In this document: piece after piece, positions 1-7,650 of the stretch
How positions within the stretch are numbered: the first letter of the stretch is position 1
Layout: each line of letters begins with the position of its first letter
Assembly: GCA_965224275.1 (NCBI GenBank)
Contig: CBDCYR010000012.1
Location: forward strand, 248,001-312,000
DNA length: 64,000 bases
Source: CAUZWH01 sp965224275
GTDB lineage: Bacteria > Pseudomonadota > Alphaproteobacteria > SHVV01
Reading direction: 5' to 3'
Translations under genes and position numbers: made by a program
Notes under the pieces: generated by a model
Databases searched by the model: none
What the model saw: the letters and a program-made list of their open reading frames with translations, nothing else
Told to the model about the DNA's origin: nothing

Positions 1-1
1 G

Positions 2-214
2 CTGGCGATGATTACCTCCGCGCGCCAGTCTACGTGGTCTAGCGATGTCCCGATTACGGATCTAGATGGCGCGGGTTTGACCGTTGAATGTGTGGTGCGA
101 ATGAAATTGTTCACGCTTGCGACCTCACTGATCGATCGTCGCCTCGGCAAATTGACGGCGGCCGACCAGGCCGCCTTGAAGGCCAGGCTGGCTGAGAGCC
201 TCGCGATTGTCTGA
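2..214 (+). CDS. PemK/MazF-family toxin, C-terminal part (cut by window edge)
   Basis: The reading frame is already open at the first base and ends at a TGA. About 70 residues are visible, starting LAMITSA. The family pattern is clear: an early AMITSA strand, then SDVPITD, then VVRMKLFTL and RRLGKLTAAD near the end. These match the C-terminal half of PemK/MazF-type ribonuclease toxins, which cleave RNA and are held by a co-encoded antitoxin. The antitoxin would lie upstream, outside the window. The internal ATG at 8 is not a credible start because homology begins before it. Confidence 0.65.
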   Translation: MAMITSARQSTWSSDVPITDLDGAGLTVECVVRMKLFTLATSLIDRRLGKLTAADQAALKARLAESLAIV

Positions 215-229
215 GCCAGATTTTTTTTG

Positions 230-1036
230 ATGCCGAGCGAACGAATCGATGCGGTCGGCACGGTGCACCGGCCTGCGGATCCAAATCCACGCATCGTCTC
301 TCTGGTGCCGAGTGTGACTGAGTTGCTATTCGATCTCGGGCTCGGTGCCTGCGTCGTCGGCCGCACCCATTTCTGCGTTCATCCGGCGCCGGAACTCGCC
401 GACGTTGTCAGCGTTGGCGGTACCAAGAAAATCAGCAACCAAAAACTGAGTTCATTGAACCCGACGCATGTCATCCTCAACGTCGACGAGAACACCAAGG
501 CGATGGCGGCAGAAATCGCCGAGATCGTGCCCAATGTCATCGTCACACATCCGATCGAACCCGAAGACAATCTCGATCTATATCGCCTGATTGGCGGCAT
601 CTTCGGATGCGCCGATCAAGCCCAGCGCCTCAGCGCGCGTTTCGAAAACGAGCTCGCGGATCTGCGCGCCGCCGCGCTTACCCAGCCGCGACGCAACGTG
701 CTCTATCTCATCTGGAAGGAGCCGTGGATGACCGTATCGCGTGACACCTACGTGTCCCGCTTCCTGGCGCTGGCTGGTTGGGACACGGTTGCGCACGACG
801 ACAACGAGCGCTACCCGACGATCGAGATCGACACAGGTCTACTCGCTGACACCGATCTTGTGCTGTTTAGCAGCGAGCCCTATGCGTTCTCGGACGCAGA
901 TAGGGACGAGTTTGCTGCTCTCCATTTCTCGGCCGCCCGCTGTTTACCGATCGATGGTGAGTTGACCTCGTGGTACGGCAGCCGGGCTATCGAAGGACTT
1001 GGATATCTGAAAAACCTTACCGCAGAAGTCGCCTAG
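230..1036 (+). CDS. BtuF-like cobalamin-binding (helical-backbone metal receptor) protein
   Basis: A 268-residue protein of the periplasmic-binding-protein-like family that binds corrinoids. Diagnostic stretches are RIVSLVPSVTELLFDLG near residue 23, VGRTHFCVHP near 45, GGTKKISNQKLSSLNPTHV near 65, and WMTVSRDTYVSRFLALAGWD in the second lobe. I see no signal peptide, as in many alphaproteobacterial relatives annotated simply as cobalamin-binding protein. No BtuCD permease or ATPase lies nearby, so transport is not shown. ATG at 230 follows a run of eight T; a TTG at 227 is in frame. The stop codon TAG lies inside the CTAG of the palindrome that follows. Confidence 0.75.
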   Translation: MPSERIDAVGTVHRPADPNPRIVSLVPSVTELLFDLGLGACVVGRTHFCVHPAPELADVVSVGGTKKISNQKLSSLNPTHVILNVDENTKAMAAEIAEIVPNVIVTHPIEPEDNLDLYRLIGGIFGCADQAQRLSARFENELADLRAAALTQPRRNVLYLIWKEPWMTVSRDTYVSRFLALAGWDTVAHDDNERYPTIEIDTGLLADTDLVLFSSEPYAFSDADRDEFAALHFSAARCLPIDGELTSWYGSRAIEGLGYLKNLTAEVA

Positions 1037-1053
1037 TGGATTCCATCCACTAG
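1033..1053. repeat. Solo CTAG palindrome of the MITE family
   Basis: CTAGTGGAT and ATCCACTAG flank a three-base TCC spacer, making a near-perfect 21-base palindrome. The same arms form the ends of the larger elements at 16248 and 18804, and an almost identical solo copy lies at 3059. Read as a transposon scar it is two CTAG target copies around a 13-base remnant, TGGATTCCATCCA. The first CTAG provides the stop codon of the upstream gene. Confidence 0.6.
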
Positions 1054-1194
1054 CATATTTGGATGTTCGCAGGCCGTGGGAAGCGATGCGCTATTTACGC
1101 ACACCCGCATCGGCGCCGTTGTAGTATCGCGAGACATCCGCGCCCCCGCGCCCCCGCGCGCCCTGCGCCGTGAAGAAAAAACCAGGAGAACCCG

Positions 1195-1890
1195 ATGATC
1201 GACGTCTACACCTGGCCAACACCCAATGGCCACAAGGTGCACATCATGCTCGAAGAAACCGGCCTTGAGTACAACATCATCCCGGTCAACATCGGTAAGG
1301 GCGATCAATTCGAGCCCGACTTCCTCAAGATCAGTCCCAACAACAAAATGCCGGCAATCGTTGACCAGGACGGCCCTGGCGGTAAGCCCTATTCGATGTT
1401 CGAATCGGGCGCGATCCTCATGTATCTCGGCGACAAGACCGGTCAGTTTTTCCCCACCGAAACGGCCGCGCGTTACCTGGTTGCGCAGTGGGTGATGTTC
1501 CAGATGGGCCATATCGGTCCGATGCTGGGGCAGGCGCATCATTTCCGGAACTATGCGCCCGAACCGATTCCTTACGCGGTCGAACGCTATTCCGGCGAAG
1601 CCAACCGGCTCTACAATGTGCTCAACACCCGTCTCGCCGATGTCGATTACGTCGCCGGCGATTATTCCATTGCCGATATGGCGATCATGCCATGGCTGCG
1701 CTATCCCGATCGCCAGGGCGTTACGATCGACGACTATCCGCACGTGCAGCGCTGGCTCGATGCCATCAACGCGCGTCCGGCGGTGGTCCGCGGGCTTGAG
1801 GTCCTGGCCAGCGAAACCCGTCGTGATACCAAGTTCAACGAGGAGGAACGCTCGATCCTGTTCGGCAACCGACAAGTCGCGCAGCAATAG
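1195..1890 (+). CDS. Glutathione S-transferase, YfcG/nu-class-like
   Basis: 231 residues with an N-terminal thioredoxin fold and a C-terminal helical domain. The TPNGHKV motif near residue 9 carries the Thr/Asn pair used by YfcG-type enzymes in place of a catalytic Tyr or Ser. The cis-proline segment KMPAIVDQDG and the glutathione-binding ESGAILMYLGDK follow. The C-terminal domain has the N-capping pattern YSIADMAIMPWL near 155. Such enzymes usually show disulphide-bond reductase activity with glutathione. The start is ATG after AGGAG. It is followed 42 bases later by a paralogue, so the two probably form an operon. Confidence 0.9.
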   Translation: MIDVYTWPTPNGHKVHIMLEETGLEYNIIPVNIGKGDQFEPDFLKISPNNKMPAIVDQDGPGGKPYSMFESGAILMYLGDKTGQFFPTETAARYLVAQWVMFQMGHIGPMLGQAHHFRNYAPEPIPYAVERYSGEANRLYNVLNTRLADVDYVAGDYSIADMAIMPWLRYPDRQGVTIDDYPHVQRWLDAINARPAVVRGLEVLASETRRDTKFNEEERSILFGNRQVAQQ

Positions 1891-1920
1891 GCGGCAATAG
1901 GCGTCAATAGGCGGCAATAA
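1881..1920. repeat. Four tandem 10-bp units at the GST stop codon
   Basis: The units are GCAGCAATAG, GCGGCAATAG, GCGTCAATAG and GCGGCAATAA. Because the unit is 10 bases long, the successive TAG/TAG/TAG/TAA codons fall in all three frames. The first one is the actual stop of the upstream GST gene. It probably arose by slippage of the gene end. Confidence 0.6.
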
Positions 1921-1932
1921 GGTGCCGGTACG

Positions 1933-2553
1933 ATGATCGATCTCTATACCTGGGGGACCCCCAACGGACGCAAGGCGTCGATCATGCTCGAGGAGGTCGA
2001 ACTCGACTATCGCGCCCACCCCATCAACATCGGCAAGGACAAGCAATTCGATCCGGATTTCCTCAAGATCAGCCCCAACAACAAGATACCCGCGATGGTC
2101 GACCACGACGGGCCCAACGGCGAGCCGTTGTCGATGTTCGAATCCGGCGCGATGCTGCTATATCTCGCCCGCAAGACCGGCAAGTTCCTGCCAACCGACG
2201 ATGTCGCTTACTTCGAAGTCATACAGTGGTTGATGTTTCAGATGGGCGGGGTCGGGCCGATGTTCGGCCAGGCGCATCATTTTCGTCGCTTCGTCAAAGA
2301 GGATATCCCCTACGCGCGCGAGCGCTACACCAAAGAAACCAAGCGGCTCTACGGCGTTATGGACAAGCGTTTGAGCGGCGCCGCATATCTCGCCAATGAT
2401 GCCTATACGGTTGCCGATATCGCGACCTTTCCGTGGGTCGCGCGCTACGAGTGGCACGGCATCGATTTCGAGAACGACTACCCCAACGTCTGGCGCTGGT
2501 ATCAATCGATCTGGGATCGCCCCGCGGTCAAGCGCGGGTTCGAGGTGCCATAG
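1933..2553 (+). CDS. Glutathione S-transferase, second tandem copy
   Basis: A 206-residue paralogue of the preceding GST, sharing TPNGRKASIMLEE, ISPNNKIPAMVDHDG, ESGAMLLYLARKTG and the VADIATFPW helix-cap motif. It lacks the roughly 25-residue C-terminal tail of the first copy. The start ATG follows AAGG. The close spacing and the tandem repeat between the genes suggest a local duplication. Substrate is unknown; the family usually reduces disulphides or conjugates glutathione in the cytosol. Confidence 0.9.
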   Translation: MIDLYTWGTPNGRKASIMLEEVELDYRAHPINIGKDKQFDPDFLKISPNNKIPAMVDHDGPNGEPLSMFESGAMLLYLARKTGKFLPTDDVAYFEVIQWLMFQMGGVGPMFGQAHHFRRFVKEDIPYARERYTKETKRLYGVMDKRLSGAAYLANDAYTVADIATFPWVARYEWHGIDFENDYPNVWRWYQSIWDRPAVKRGFEVP

Positions 2554-2789
2554 CGAATTACCACGGCGGTCGTGACATCTCCGTTGTCGCGCCGATCCTA
2601 CCCGACGAACTCGAGCGGCTAGCCGGAGGCACCGTGTCGAGCATGATCGGCGGCGTAAGTTCGCCGTGATCCGATGATTGCCGTAACCTTTTCTTAACCT
2701 TAACGCGTCGAAATAGCGTCGAACGAAAAGCTGACGATAACTCTTGCGTAGGAAGCCGGAGTTCCCAAATGTCAGTAAGGAGCAAGAAA

Positions 2790-3062
2790 ATGGACGCAAC
2801 ATTCGATCCCAATTCTCTACCCTCCTGTGCGGCCGCCGCTGACGCTGGCGTATCGGATGCGCAGTTTTGCCTTGGCATGCATTATGCCAACGCTCGCGGC
2901 GTCGATCGCGACTTTGTTGTCGCCCACAAATGGCTCAATCTGGCGGCCATGCAAGGCGATCCAAGCGCGCGTGACGTGCGTGGTGAATTGGCGTTGGAGA
3001 TGTCCACCGATGACATCGCCGAAGCCCAGCGCCTCGCCCGCGAGTGGACCCACGCGCACTAG
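2790..3062 (+). CDS. Small Sel1-repeat protein
   Basis: 90 residues. The segment AAADAGVSDAQFCLGMHYANARGVDRDFVVAHKWLNLAA (about residues 15-53) is a Sel1-type TPR-like repeat with the usual A-Q-LG--Y--G-GV--D---A--W---AA pattern, followed by a partial second repeat ending in REWTHAH. Such proteins mediate protein contacts. AAGGAG lies 7 bases before ATG 2790, which is better than the in-frame ATG at 2769. The stop TAG is inside the next palindrome, as for the gene at 230. Confidence 0.7.
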   Translation: MDATFDPNSLPSCAAAADAGVSDAQFCLGMHYANARGVDRDFVVAHKWLNLAAMQGDPSARDVRGELALEMSTDDIAEAQRLAREWTHAH

Positions 3063-3079
3063 TGGATTTCATCCACTAG
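3059..3079. repeat. Solo CTAG palindrome, second copy
   Basis: CTAGTGGAT and ATCCACTAG around a TTC spacer. It differs from the copy at 1033 by one base in the spacer and matches the end of the MITE-like element at 16540 (TTTCATCCACTAG). It again supplies the stop codon of the gene just upstream. Confidence 0.6.
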
Positions 3080-3357
3080 CTGAGGTGGCCTCGGTCACCG
3101 CGTCGTTCACGATTGCCGGGCGGGGAACCGCGCCCGATGCGCACGTAGAACTCCAGAAAATTAGGTGATTTGTCGACGAACCGCGTTTTGGTGGCGCGTT
3201 CGTCTTGTCATTCGTGATTGGAAAAGCGATCGACCACGAGGGTCGGATCAATGAGGGTCGGATCAGCGAGGGGGCGATCGGTTGATCCGTATCGCGAAGG
3301 ATCGCGCGCAGAGCGAGCTCTCGCCCCCAATTTAGATCTTCGACGTGCGGCTAGGCC
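3080..3357. other. Intergenic region, no convincing gene
   Basis: No supported coding frame. A 13-base direct repeat, GAGGGTCGGATCA, occurs twice in a row around 3238-3265. Short open frames here lack a ribosome binding site and family signal. Confidence 0.4.
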
Positions 3358-3660
3358 CTAGGCCGACGGGCCAAGCGCAACCCTGGCGACGTTCTGCCAG
3401 GCTTCGCCATGCGATATCATGCAGGTCGGGCCGCCCGGTTTGGTGATCAAAATCGTCCAGCTACCATCCTGGGCAGCCAGCACTTCAATCATGCTGCCGG
3501 TTGCCGTCAAACCAACGGCGACGGGGCTTTCCTGGTATTTGTTGCCAAGCTGATCAACGAAGGTCGCGCGTGGCGCGCAAACCGTCTGGGCGACCGCCGG
3601 CGTGGCTAAATGGGTCGCGAACAGAGTGGCGGCGAGGGTTAAAGCAATCTTGTGGAACAT
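3358..3660 (-). CDS. Small secreted hypothetical protein
   Basis: 100 residues with a textbook Sec signal peptide (MFHKIALTLAATLFATHL, cleavage likely after TPAVAQ). The mature part, about 75 residues, has two cysteines (VCAPR and PTCMISHGEAW) that could form a disulphide. The ending resembles small periplasmic proteins of alphaproteobacteria that show WTILITKPGG and GEAW, but I cannot name the family. AGGAGA lies 8 bases before ATG 3660; the in-frame GTG six codons further upstream would overlap that site. Confidence 0.65.
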   Translation of the reverse strand: MFHKIALTLAATLFATHLATPAVAQTVCAPRATFVDQLGNKYQESPVAVGLTATGSMIEVLAAQDGSWTILITKPGGPTCMISHGEAWQNVARVALGPSA

Positions 3661-4031
3661 GGCTTGGTCTCCTTTCACGGCGCGGTTTGCCGCAGTTCAA
3701 AAACTCGCACGTCATTGCGTGCGATATGCCATCTCCCCCTGCTTCTACGACTCCATCTCCCTCATTTAGATCCTGTTAACTATACTTAATATTTAGTAAA
3801 AACTGGTACTTACGTCATGTTATTGACACATTATCTAACGCATTTGGTTAACATTTCAAGTACGATCACGGGGTAGTGTCGGCGCGTGAGGGGTGGGTGC
3901 GCCTATCCCTTTAGGGAAACTATGGGATGATTTGGTGCTGGATTGGCCGGCGCGTTGACAGCAGACAGCGCGCCGCGTAGAAGAAATTTCGGCGCCGTAA
4001 ACGCACGATTTCCGCGACGTCGGGCGAAATC
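3661..4031. other. AT-rich intergenic region
   Basis: Around 3770-3870 the sequence is much richer in A and T than the surroundings (for example TATACTTAATATTTAG), fitting promoter DNA for the minus-strand secreted protein or for the plus-strand tRNA relic. No coding frame is supported. Confidence 0.4.
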
Positions 4032-4032
4032 C

Positions 4033-4070
4033 GGAGGGATGGCCGAGTGGTCGAAGGCGGCGGTTTGCTA
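4033..4070 (+). pseudogene. 5' half of tRNA-Ser(GCT), truncated in the anticodon loop
   Basis: 38 bases identical to the first 38 bases of the complete tRNA-Ser at 6466. With one shared upstream C, the direct repeat is 39 bp. Identity stops one base after the GCT anticodon, where the next bases read CCAACCCG. The acceptor, D arm and 5' anticodon stem are present; everything 3' is missing. Such half-tRNAs are typical of integrase attachment scars or of deletion between repeats. Confidence 0.75.
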
Positions 4071-4097
4071 CCAACCCGAAACCGAGAGATATCAACG

Positions 4098-4124
4098 CGC
4101 CGTCCAACAATTGACGGCGTTTTT
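4098..4124 (+). terminator. Intrinsic terminator behind the tRNA-Ser relic
   Basis: Stem CGCCGTC / GACGGCG with an eight-base loop, followed by TTTTT. It sits 28 bases after the truncated tRNA and may be the original terminator of that tRNA locus. Confidence 0.55.
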
Positions 4125-4144
4125 CACACCGACTTAACGAAAAG

Positions 4145-4399
4145 TTGGACAGCGATATCGACCTAGCCGCGATCGAGCGGCGCTTCGGGATTCTCTATCC
4201 GCTTAACGCTGTGCGCGACTGGATGGACGGCGGGACATTCAGCCCCCAGGTGCGCTCCGAGGTGGCGATCCTGGTGCGGCGGATCGGCGAGGAGGCGGCG
4301 AGCTCCGAGATCCGTTACATTTGGGGAGACTATCAACCCTTCGCCGCCGGTGCAGAGGAGGTCGCGCCCGACTTTCTCACCGCGCTCGAGGACGAATAA
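4145..4399 (+). CDS. Hypothetical 84-residue protein
   Basis: The frame runs from a TTG at 4145 to TAA at 4397. The sequence is acidic and has no signal peptide or membrane segment. No family is recognised. The start is weak: the frame is open back to 4115 with no ATG or GTG, so the gene may be 5'-truncated. It is 9 bases before the broken membrane gene and could be co-transcribed with it. Confidence 0.4.
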   Translation: MDSDIDLAAIERRFGILYPLNAVRDWMDGGTFSPQVRSEVAILVRRIGEEAASSEIRYIWGDYQPFAAGAEEVAPDFLTALEDE

Positions 4400-4408
4400 A
4401 GAGGCGCT

Positions 4409-5562
4409 GTGAACGAGAAACGGATCGAGCGTGTGCTCGCGGCGCAGGCGGAAACTGGGCAGACGATCAATCGCCTGCTGCTGATACTTCTCGGCCTCGG
4501 CGCTCTAGGCGGCCTGATCCCGACCCTTCCTGACGTCAACCTGTTGGCCACAAAGACCACGGTCAGCACGCCGTTTGGCGGGGCGACGTCATTCAAGGTA
4601 CTGGTGATTTTGGTGCCGGTGATTCTGATCGCGGTTCGGCTCTATATCGAGATCTATCTTCGCCATTGGCGGCGGCTCGATGACATTACCCGACGGTTTC
4701 GCATGCGCCGAGTGCCGCGCGCGTCGCCGCTGCTGCACCCGTTGTTGCGCGTGTTCTCGGTATTCGTACTCTACGCCCTATTGCCGCTGGTTCTGGCGCC
4801 ATCACCTACAAGGCGATGGCGCTCCAGGGTTGGGGGGTTGCCGCGCTATGCCTAACCGCCGGCGCTACGGCGGCAATGCCGTGTCTCGCCTTGCGCTTAC
4901 CATACCCGTACATGCCGCCATTGATCGTCGTGATAGCGTTCACAGGCGCGTTCTATGACAGCGCTTCGGTTGATTTTCACCGGCCGTTTGACCTGCGTCT
5001 GGCCGATCTCCAGCGGGCGCTGCTCGATGACGCTGACCTTCGCCAGGCCGACCTCAGAAACGCCGATCTCCGCGACGCCGATATGAACGGCGCCTTGCTA
5101 CAAGATGCAACTATAATCGGCGCCAACTTGTCAGGGGCGCGGATGTATCGCGCGAACCTCAAGGGCGCGACACTCTCTCGTGCGAACCTCGAGGGGGCGA
5201 GTCTCTTTGAAGCGAACCTCAAGGAAGCACGCCTCGCCGATGCGAACTTCGAGAGGGCGGACCTCACAGGCGCGAACCTCGAGGGGGCGAAACTCTTGGG
5301 GGCGAGCCTCCGCAGTGCGAAACTCGACGGGGCGAACTTCTTTGAGGCGTCACTCACCGGAGCGAACTTAAGGGGGGTGAACCTCTATTCCGCGAACCTC
5401 GAGGGGGCGAGCCTCTATGCCGCGAACCTTGAGGGCGCGAATCTCCGTCGTGCACGAAACCTCAGGCAAACTGTGCTCGACCGCGCTTGCGGGGATGAAA
5501 ACACGCAGCTTCCAGAGGGTTTAAAGATCAAGCCTTGCCCCCCACGAAAACAATCGCAATAA
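4409..5562 (+). pseudogene. Membrane-anchored pentapeptide-repeat protein, frameshifted
   Basis: Two overlapping frames make one protein. The first (GTG 4409, after AGAGG) gives about 130 residues with two hydrophobic segments (LLLILLGLGALGGLIPTL and VLVILVPVILIAVRLYI) and a third starting near LFSVFVLYALLPLVL. Near 4790-4815 the frame must slip by one base to continue as GSGAITYKAM into the second frame, which has two more membrane segments and then about 30 pentapeptide repeats of type A(D/N)LXX up to about residue 230. The repeats fold as a right-handed quadrilateral beta-helix; role unknown. The last 30 residues carry two Cys. Either a real mutation or a sequencing error. Confidence 0.7.
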
Positions 5563-5639
5563 GAAAGCGCCCGGCAGCCGAAGCCACCGGGGCAGTGCCC
5601 GTCGTTGCGGGGGAGGAGAGCTACGTTGAGGCCGGGTTT

Positions 5640-6152
5640 CATGGCCGCGGCGCTGACACCTTGCCATCGACCGCGGCGATCGCTCGCGCGAGCGCCTTAT
5701 GGTCTTCGCGCAGGCCGTCAAACCCTTCCTTGAGCCCGTCGATGCGGCCGTTGAGCTCGTTACATGGGACGTAGTTGTCGGGCAGATCCTTGACGATCTC
5801 GTCGATCCGCGCGTGAACTTCGCCGCGCTTCCGTGAGCACCAGCGCGCGTGTCCATCGCGTTCTGATCCTGATCGAGCTGAGTGTTGGCAGCGGCGATCC
5901 GCGCGTCCTCGGCGTCGATCTCGCCCTGACGCTCGGCGGCCGCCTCGGCGCGGGCGGCTTCGTTCGCCTCGCGAGCGTCCTTGTGCTTTCGCACCCGCGC
6001 CTTGAGCTCCTTAGCACCATCGGCGCCGACCAATCCTCGATCAGATCGATCGCCCGGCCTTCCTGGCTGCGGCGTTGCGTAGCAAGGCGATAGCGCTTGG
6101 ATACCGGATTTTTTTGAGCAATATCCGACGATGCACAGTTCAGCTTGACCAT
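5640..6152 (-). pseudogene. Coiled-coil protein gene with two frameshifts
   Basis: No single frame is coherent, but three frames join into a plausible protein. It begins near 6152, passes through a long charged helix (ELKARVRKHKDAREANEAAR and following Glu/Ala/Gln-rich segment, 5850-6010), and ends with IDEIVKDLPDNYVP, GRIDGLKEGFDGLREDHKAL and AAVDGKVSAPRP before TGA at 5640. The heptad-like pattern resembles small coiled-coil proteins of phages, but no family is certain. The remaining bases 6153-6465 hold no supported gene. Confidence 0.45.
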
Positions 6153-6465
6153 CTAGCTCCGAAGCTAGGGTTGCTTCCACCAAATCGGCGCCGAAATTAT
6201 TCGACTAGTCCGCCTCGTTCACCAATGGGCCGTCGAGGAGCGATCTGCCCCTGCGAGACCCAAGTTCGCTTTGCATAGGTTAAAAACTCTAACTGGACCA
6301 TATAAGTCGATATCGAACTCGCCAATTTCATTGAGGTATCGCTTGTGATCTTCATCGATAAGAACGCCAAATGAACGAAAGTCTGACAATAACCGCTGTG
6401 AAAGTCTGACGTTCGTTTTTGTTCTCTTGCCAAAAGGGACTGTAACCCCTAGAAAACTGCGGTTC

Positions 6466-6558
6466 GGAGGGATGGCCGAGTGGTCGAAGGCGGCGGTTTG
6501 CTAAACCGTTGTACGGTCAAAAGCTGTACCGAGGGTTCGAATCCCTCTCCCTCCGCCA
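6466..6558 (+). tRNA. tRNA-Ser (anticodon GCT)
   Basis: A complete class II tRNA with encoded CCA. Acceptor GGAGGGA pairs with TCCCTCC, the D arm is GCCGAGTGGTCGAAGGC, the anticodon loop TTGCTAA has GCT at 6500-6502, a long variable arm follows (TTGTACGGTCAAAAGCTGTA), and the T arm is GAGGGTTCGAATCCCTC. It decodes AGC/AGU. Its first 38 bases are duplicated at 4033. Confidence 0.97.
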
Positions 6559-6622
6559 GTTTCGCCGGTACCGGTCGGCAGCCGGCTTTGAATCTTCGCG
6601 ACACGCATAGGGGGGTCTAATC

Positions 6623-7498
6623 GTGGGAGTACTCACTGAGGTTTTCCTACCTTTGTCGCTGGCGTTCATCATGTTTTCGATGGGACTGGCGTTGACCGTC
6701 GATGACTTCAAGCGCGTCGTGGTCCAACCCAAGGCCTTCGCCATCGGTGCAGTGGCGCAAGTCATCCTGCTGCCGGTCGTCGGCTATCTCATTGTCCTGG
6801 TATGGCCGCTTGATCCAACCCTCGCGGTCGGGGTGATGATTCTGGCGGCGTGTCCGGGCGGGGTGACGTCGAATTTGCTCACCCACCTCGCCAAGGGCGA
6901 TACGGCCTTGTCGGTATCGCTGACCGCGGTGATCAGCGTGCTCGGTGTCGTCACGATCCCGTTCATCGTCAACTTCACGCTGTCGCAGTTCGCCGGCGCC
7001 AGCGAAGACGTCGCCCTGCCGATCGGCCGCACGATCTTCAGCATTTTCCTGATTACCACGGTACCCGTGGCAATCGGCATGGTGGTCAAGTGGTTGGCGT
7101 CGGGGTTTGCCGACCGCTTCGAGCCCCGGGCCCGGATTGCGGCCACCGTGTTGTTCATCGTCATCGTGCTCGGCGCGATCGCCAAAGAGTGGGCGAATTT
7201 TCCTGGCTACTTCGCCGCGGCCGGCCCGATCGCGTTGGTTCTGAACGTCATCATGATGGCCATCGGCTTCTATATCGCGCGTGCGTTCGTGCTGGAGCGA
7301 CGCCAGGGGATCGCCATATCGCTCGAGGCCGGGCTCCAGAACGCCACCCTGACCATATTCATCGCGGCGACCCTATTGGGTGACATTCGCTTTGCCATCC
7401 CGGGCGCCATTTACGGCCTCCTGATGTTCGTCACCGCCGGCGTCTTTGTCGTTATCAGCGCACGAGCCCACAGCGCGGCGCCGCAAGCGAGCACCTAG
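6623..7498 (+). CDS. BASS-family (bile acid:sodium symporter-like) transporter
   Basis: 291 residues, almost entirely hydrophobic, with nine to ten membrane segments. Family hallmarks are MFSMGLALTVDDFKRV near residue 20, the ACPGGVTSNLLTHLAKGD motif near 75 (discontinuous helix of the sodium/substrate site), and EAGLQNATLTIFIA near 240. Members move organic acids such as bile acids, pyruvate or pantoate with sodium; the substrate here is unknown. GTG start after a G-rich site. It stands alone between tRNA-Ser and a DHH gene. Confidence 0.9.
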   Translation: MGVLTEVFLPLSLAFIMFSMGLALTVDDFKRVVVQPKAFAIGAVAQVILLPVVGYLIVLVWPLDPTLAVGVMILAACPGGVTSNLLTHLAKGDTALSVSLTAVISVLGVVTIPFIVNFTLSQFAGASEDVALPIGRTIFSIFLITTVPVAIGMVVKWLASGFADRFEPRARIAATVLFIVIVLGAIAKEWANFPGYFAAAGPIALVLNVIMMAIGFYIARAFVLERRQGIAISLEAGLQNATLTIFIAATLLGDIRFAIPGAIYGLLMFVTAGVFVVISARAHSAAPQAST

Positions 7499-7650
7499 CG
7501 CGGCGCCAATGAGATCCGACGCCTCGTGGTGAGGTTCGCACGGCCGGCGGCTCTGCAACGATCGGTTTATTGCCTGGGGCGCCATCTTTTGTGATGATCG
7601 CTCGCCGCATAGCGGCGTTCGCTTCCGTACTCGACCGATAAGAGGCTTCC

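Noticed and set aside
1033..2106. A 357-codon minus-strand frame opposite the GST genes
   Set aside because: It lies antisense to two well-supported GSTs and reads as a periodic shadow of their codons.
4977..5357. Minus-strand frame of SRFAP-like repeats
   Set aside because: Mirror image of the pentapeptide repeats on the plus strand.
5000..5450. Short periodic repeat considered as a CRISPR array
   Set aside because: The 15-base period is coding pentapeptide repeats; no spacers of constant length exist anywhere in the window.
5521..6183. A 220-codon minus-strand frame
   Set aside because: Only its central coiled-coil part looks like protein; the rest is out of frame and better explained by a frameshifted gene ending at 5640.
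6517..6765. Minus-strand frame ending in RERDSNPRY
   Set aside because: This is the familiar translation of the antisense of a tRNA-Ser T arm, not a protein.
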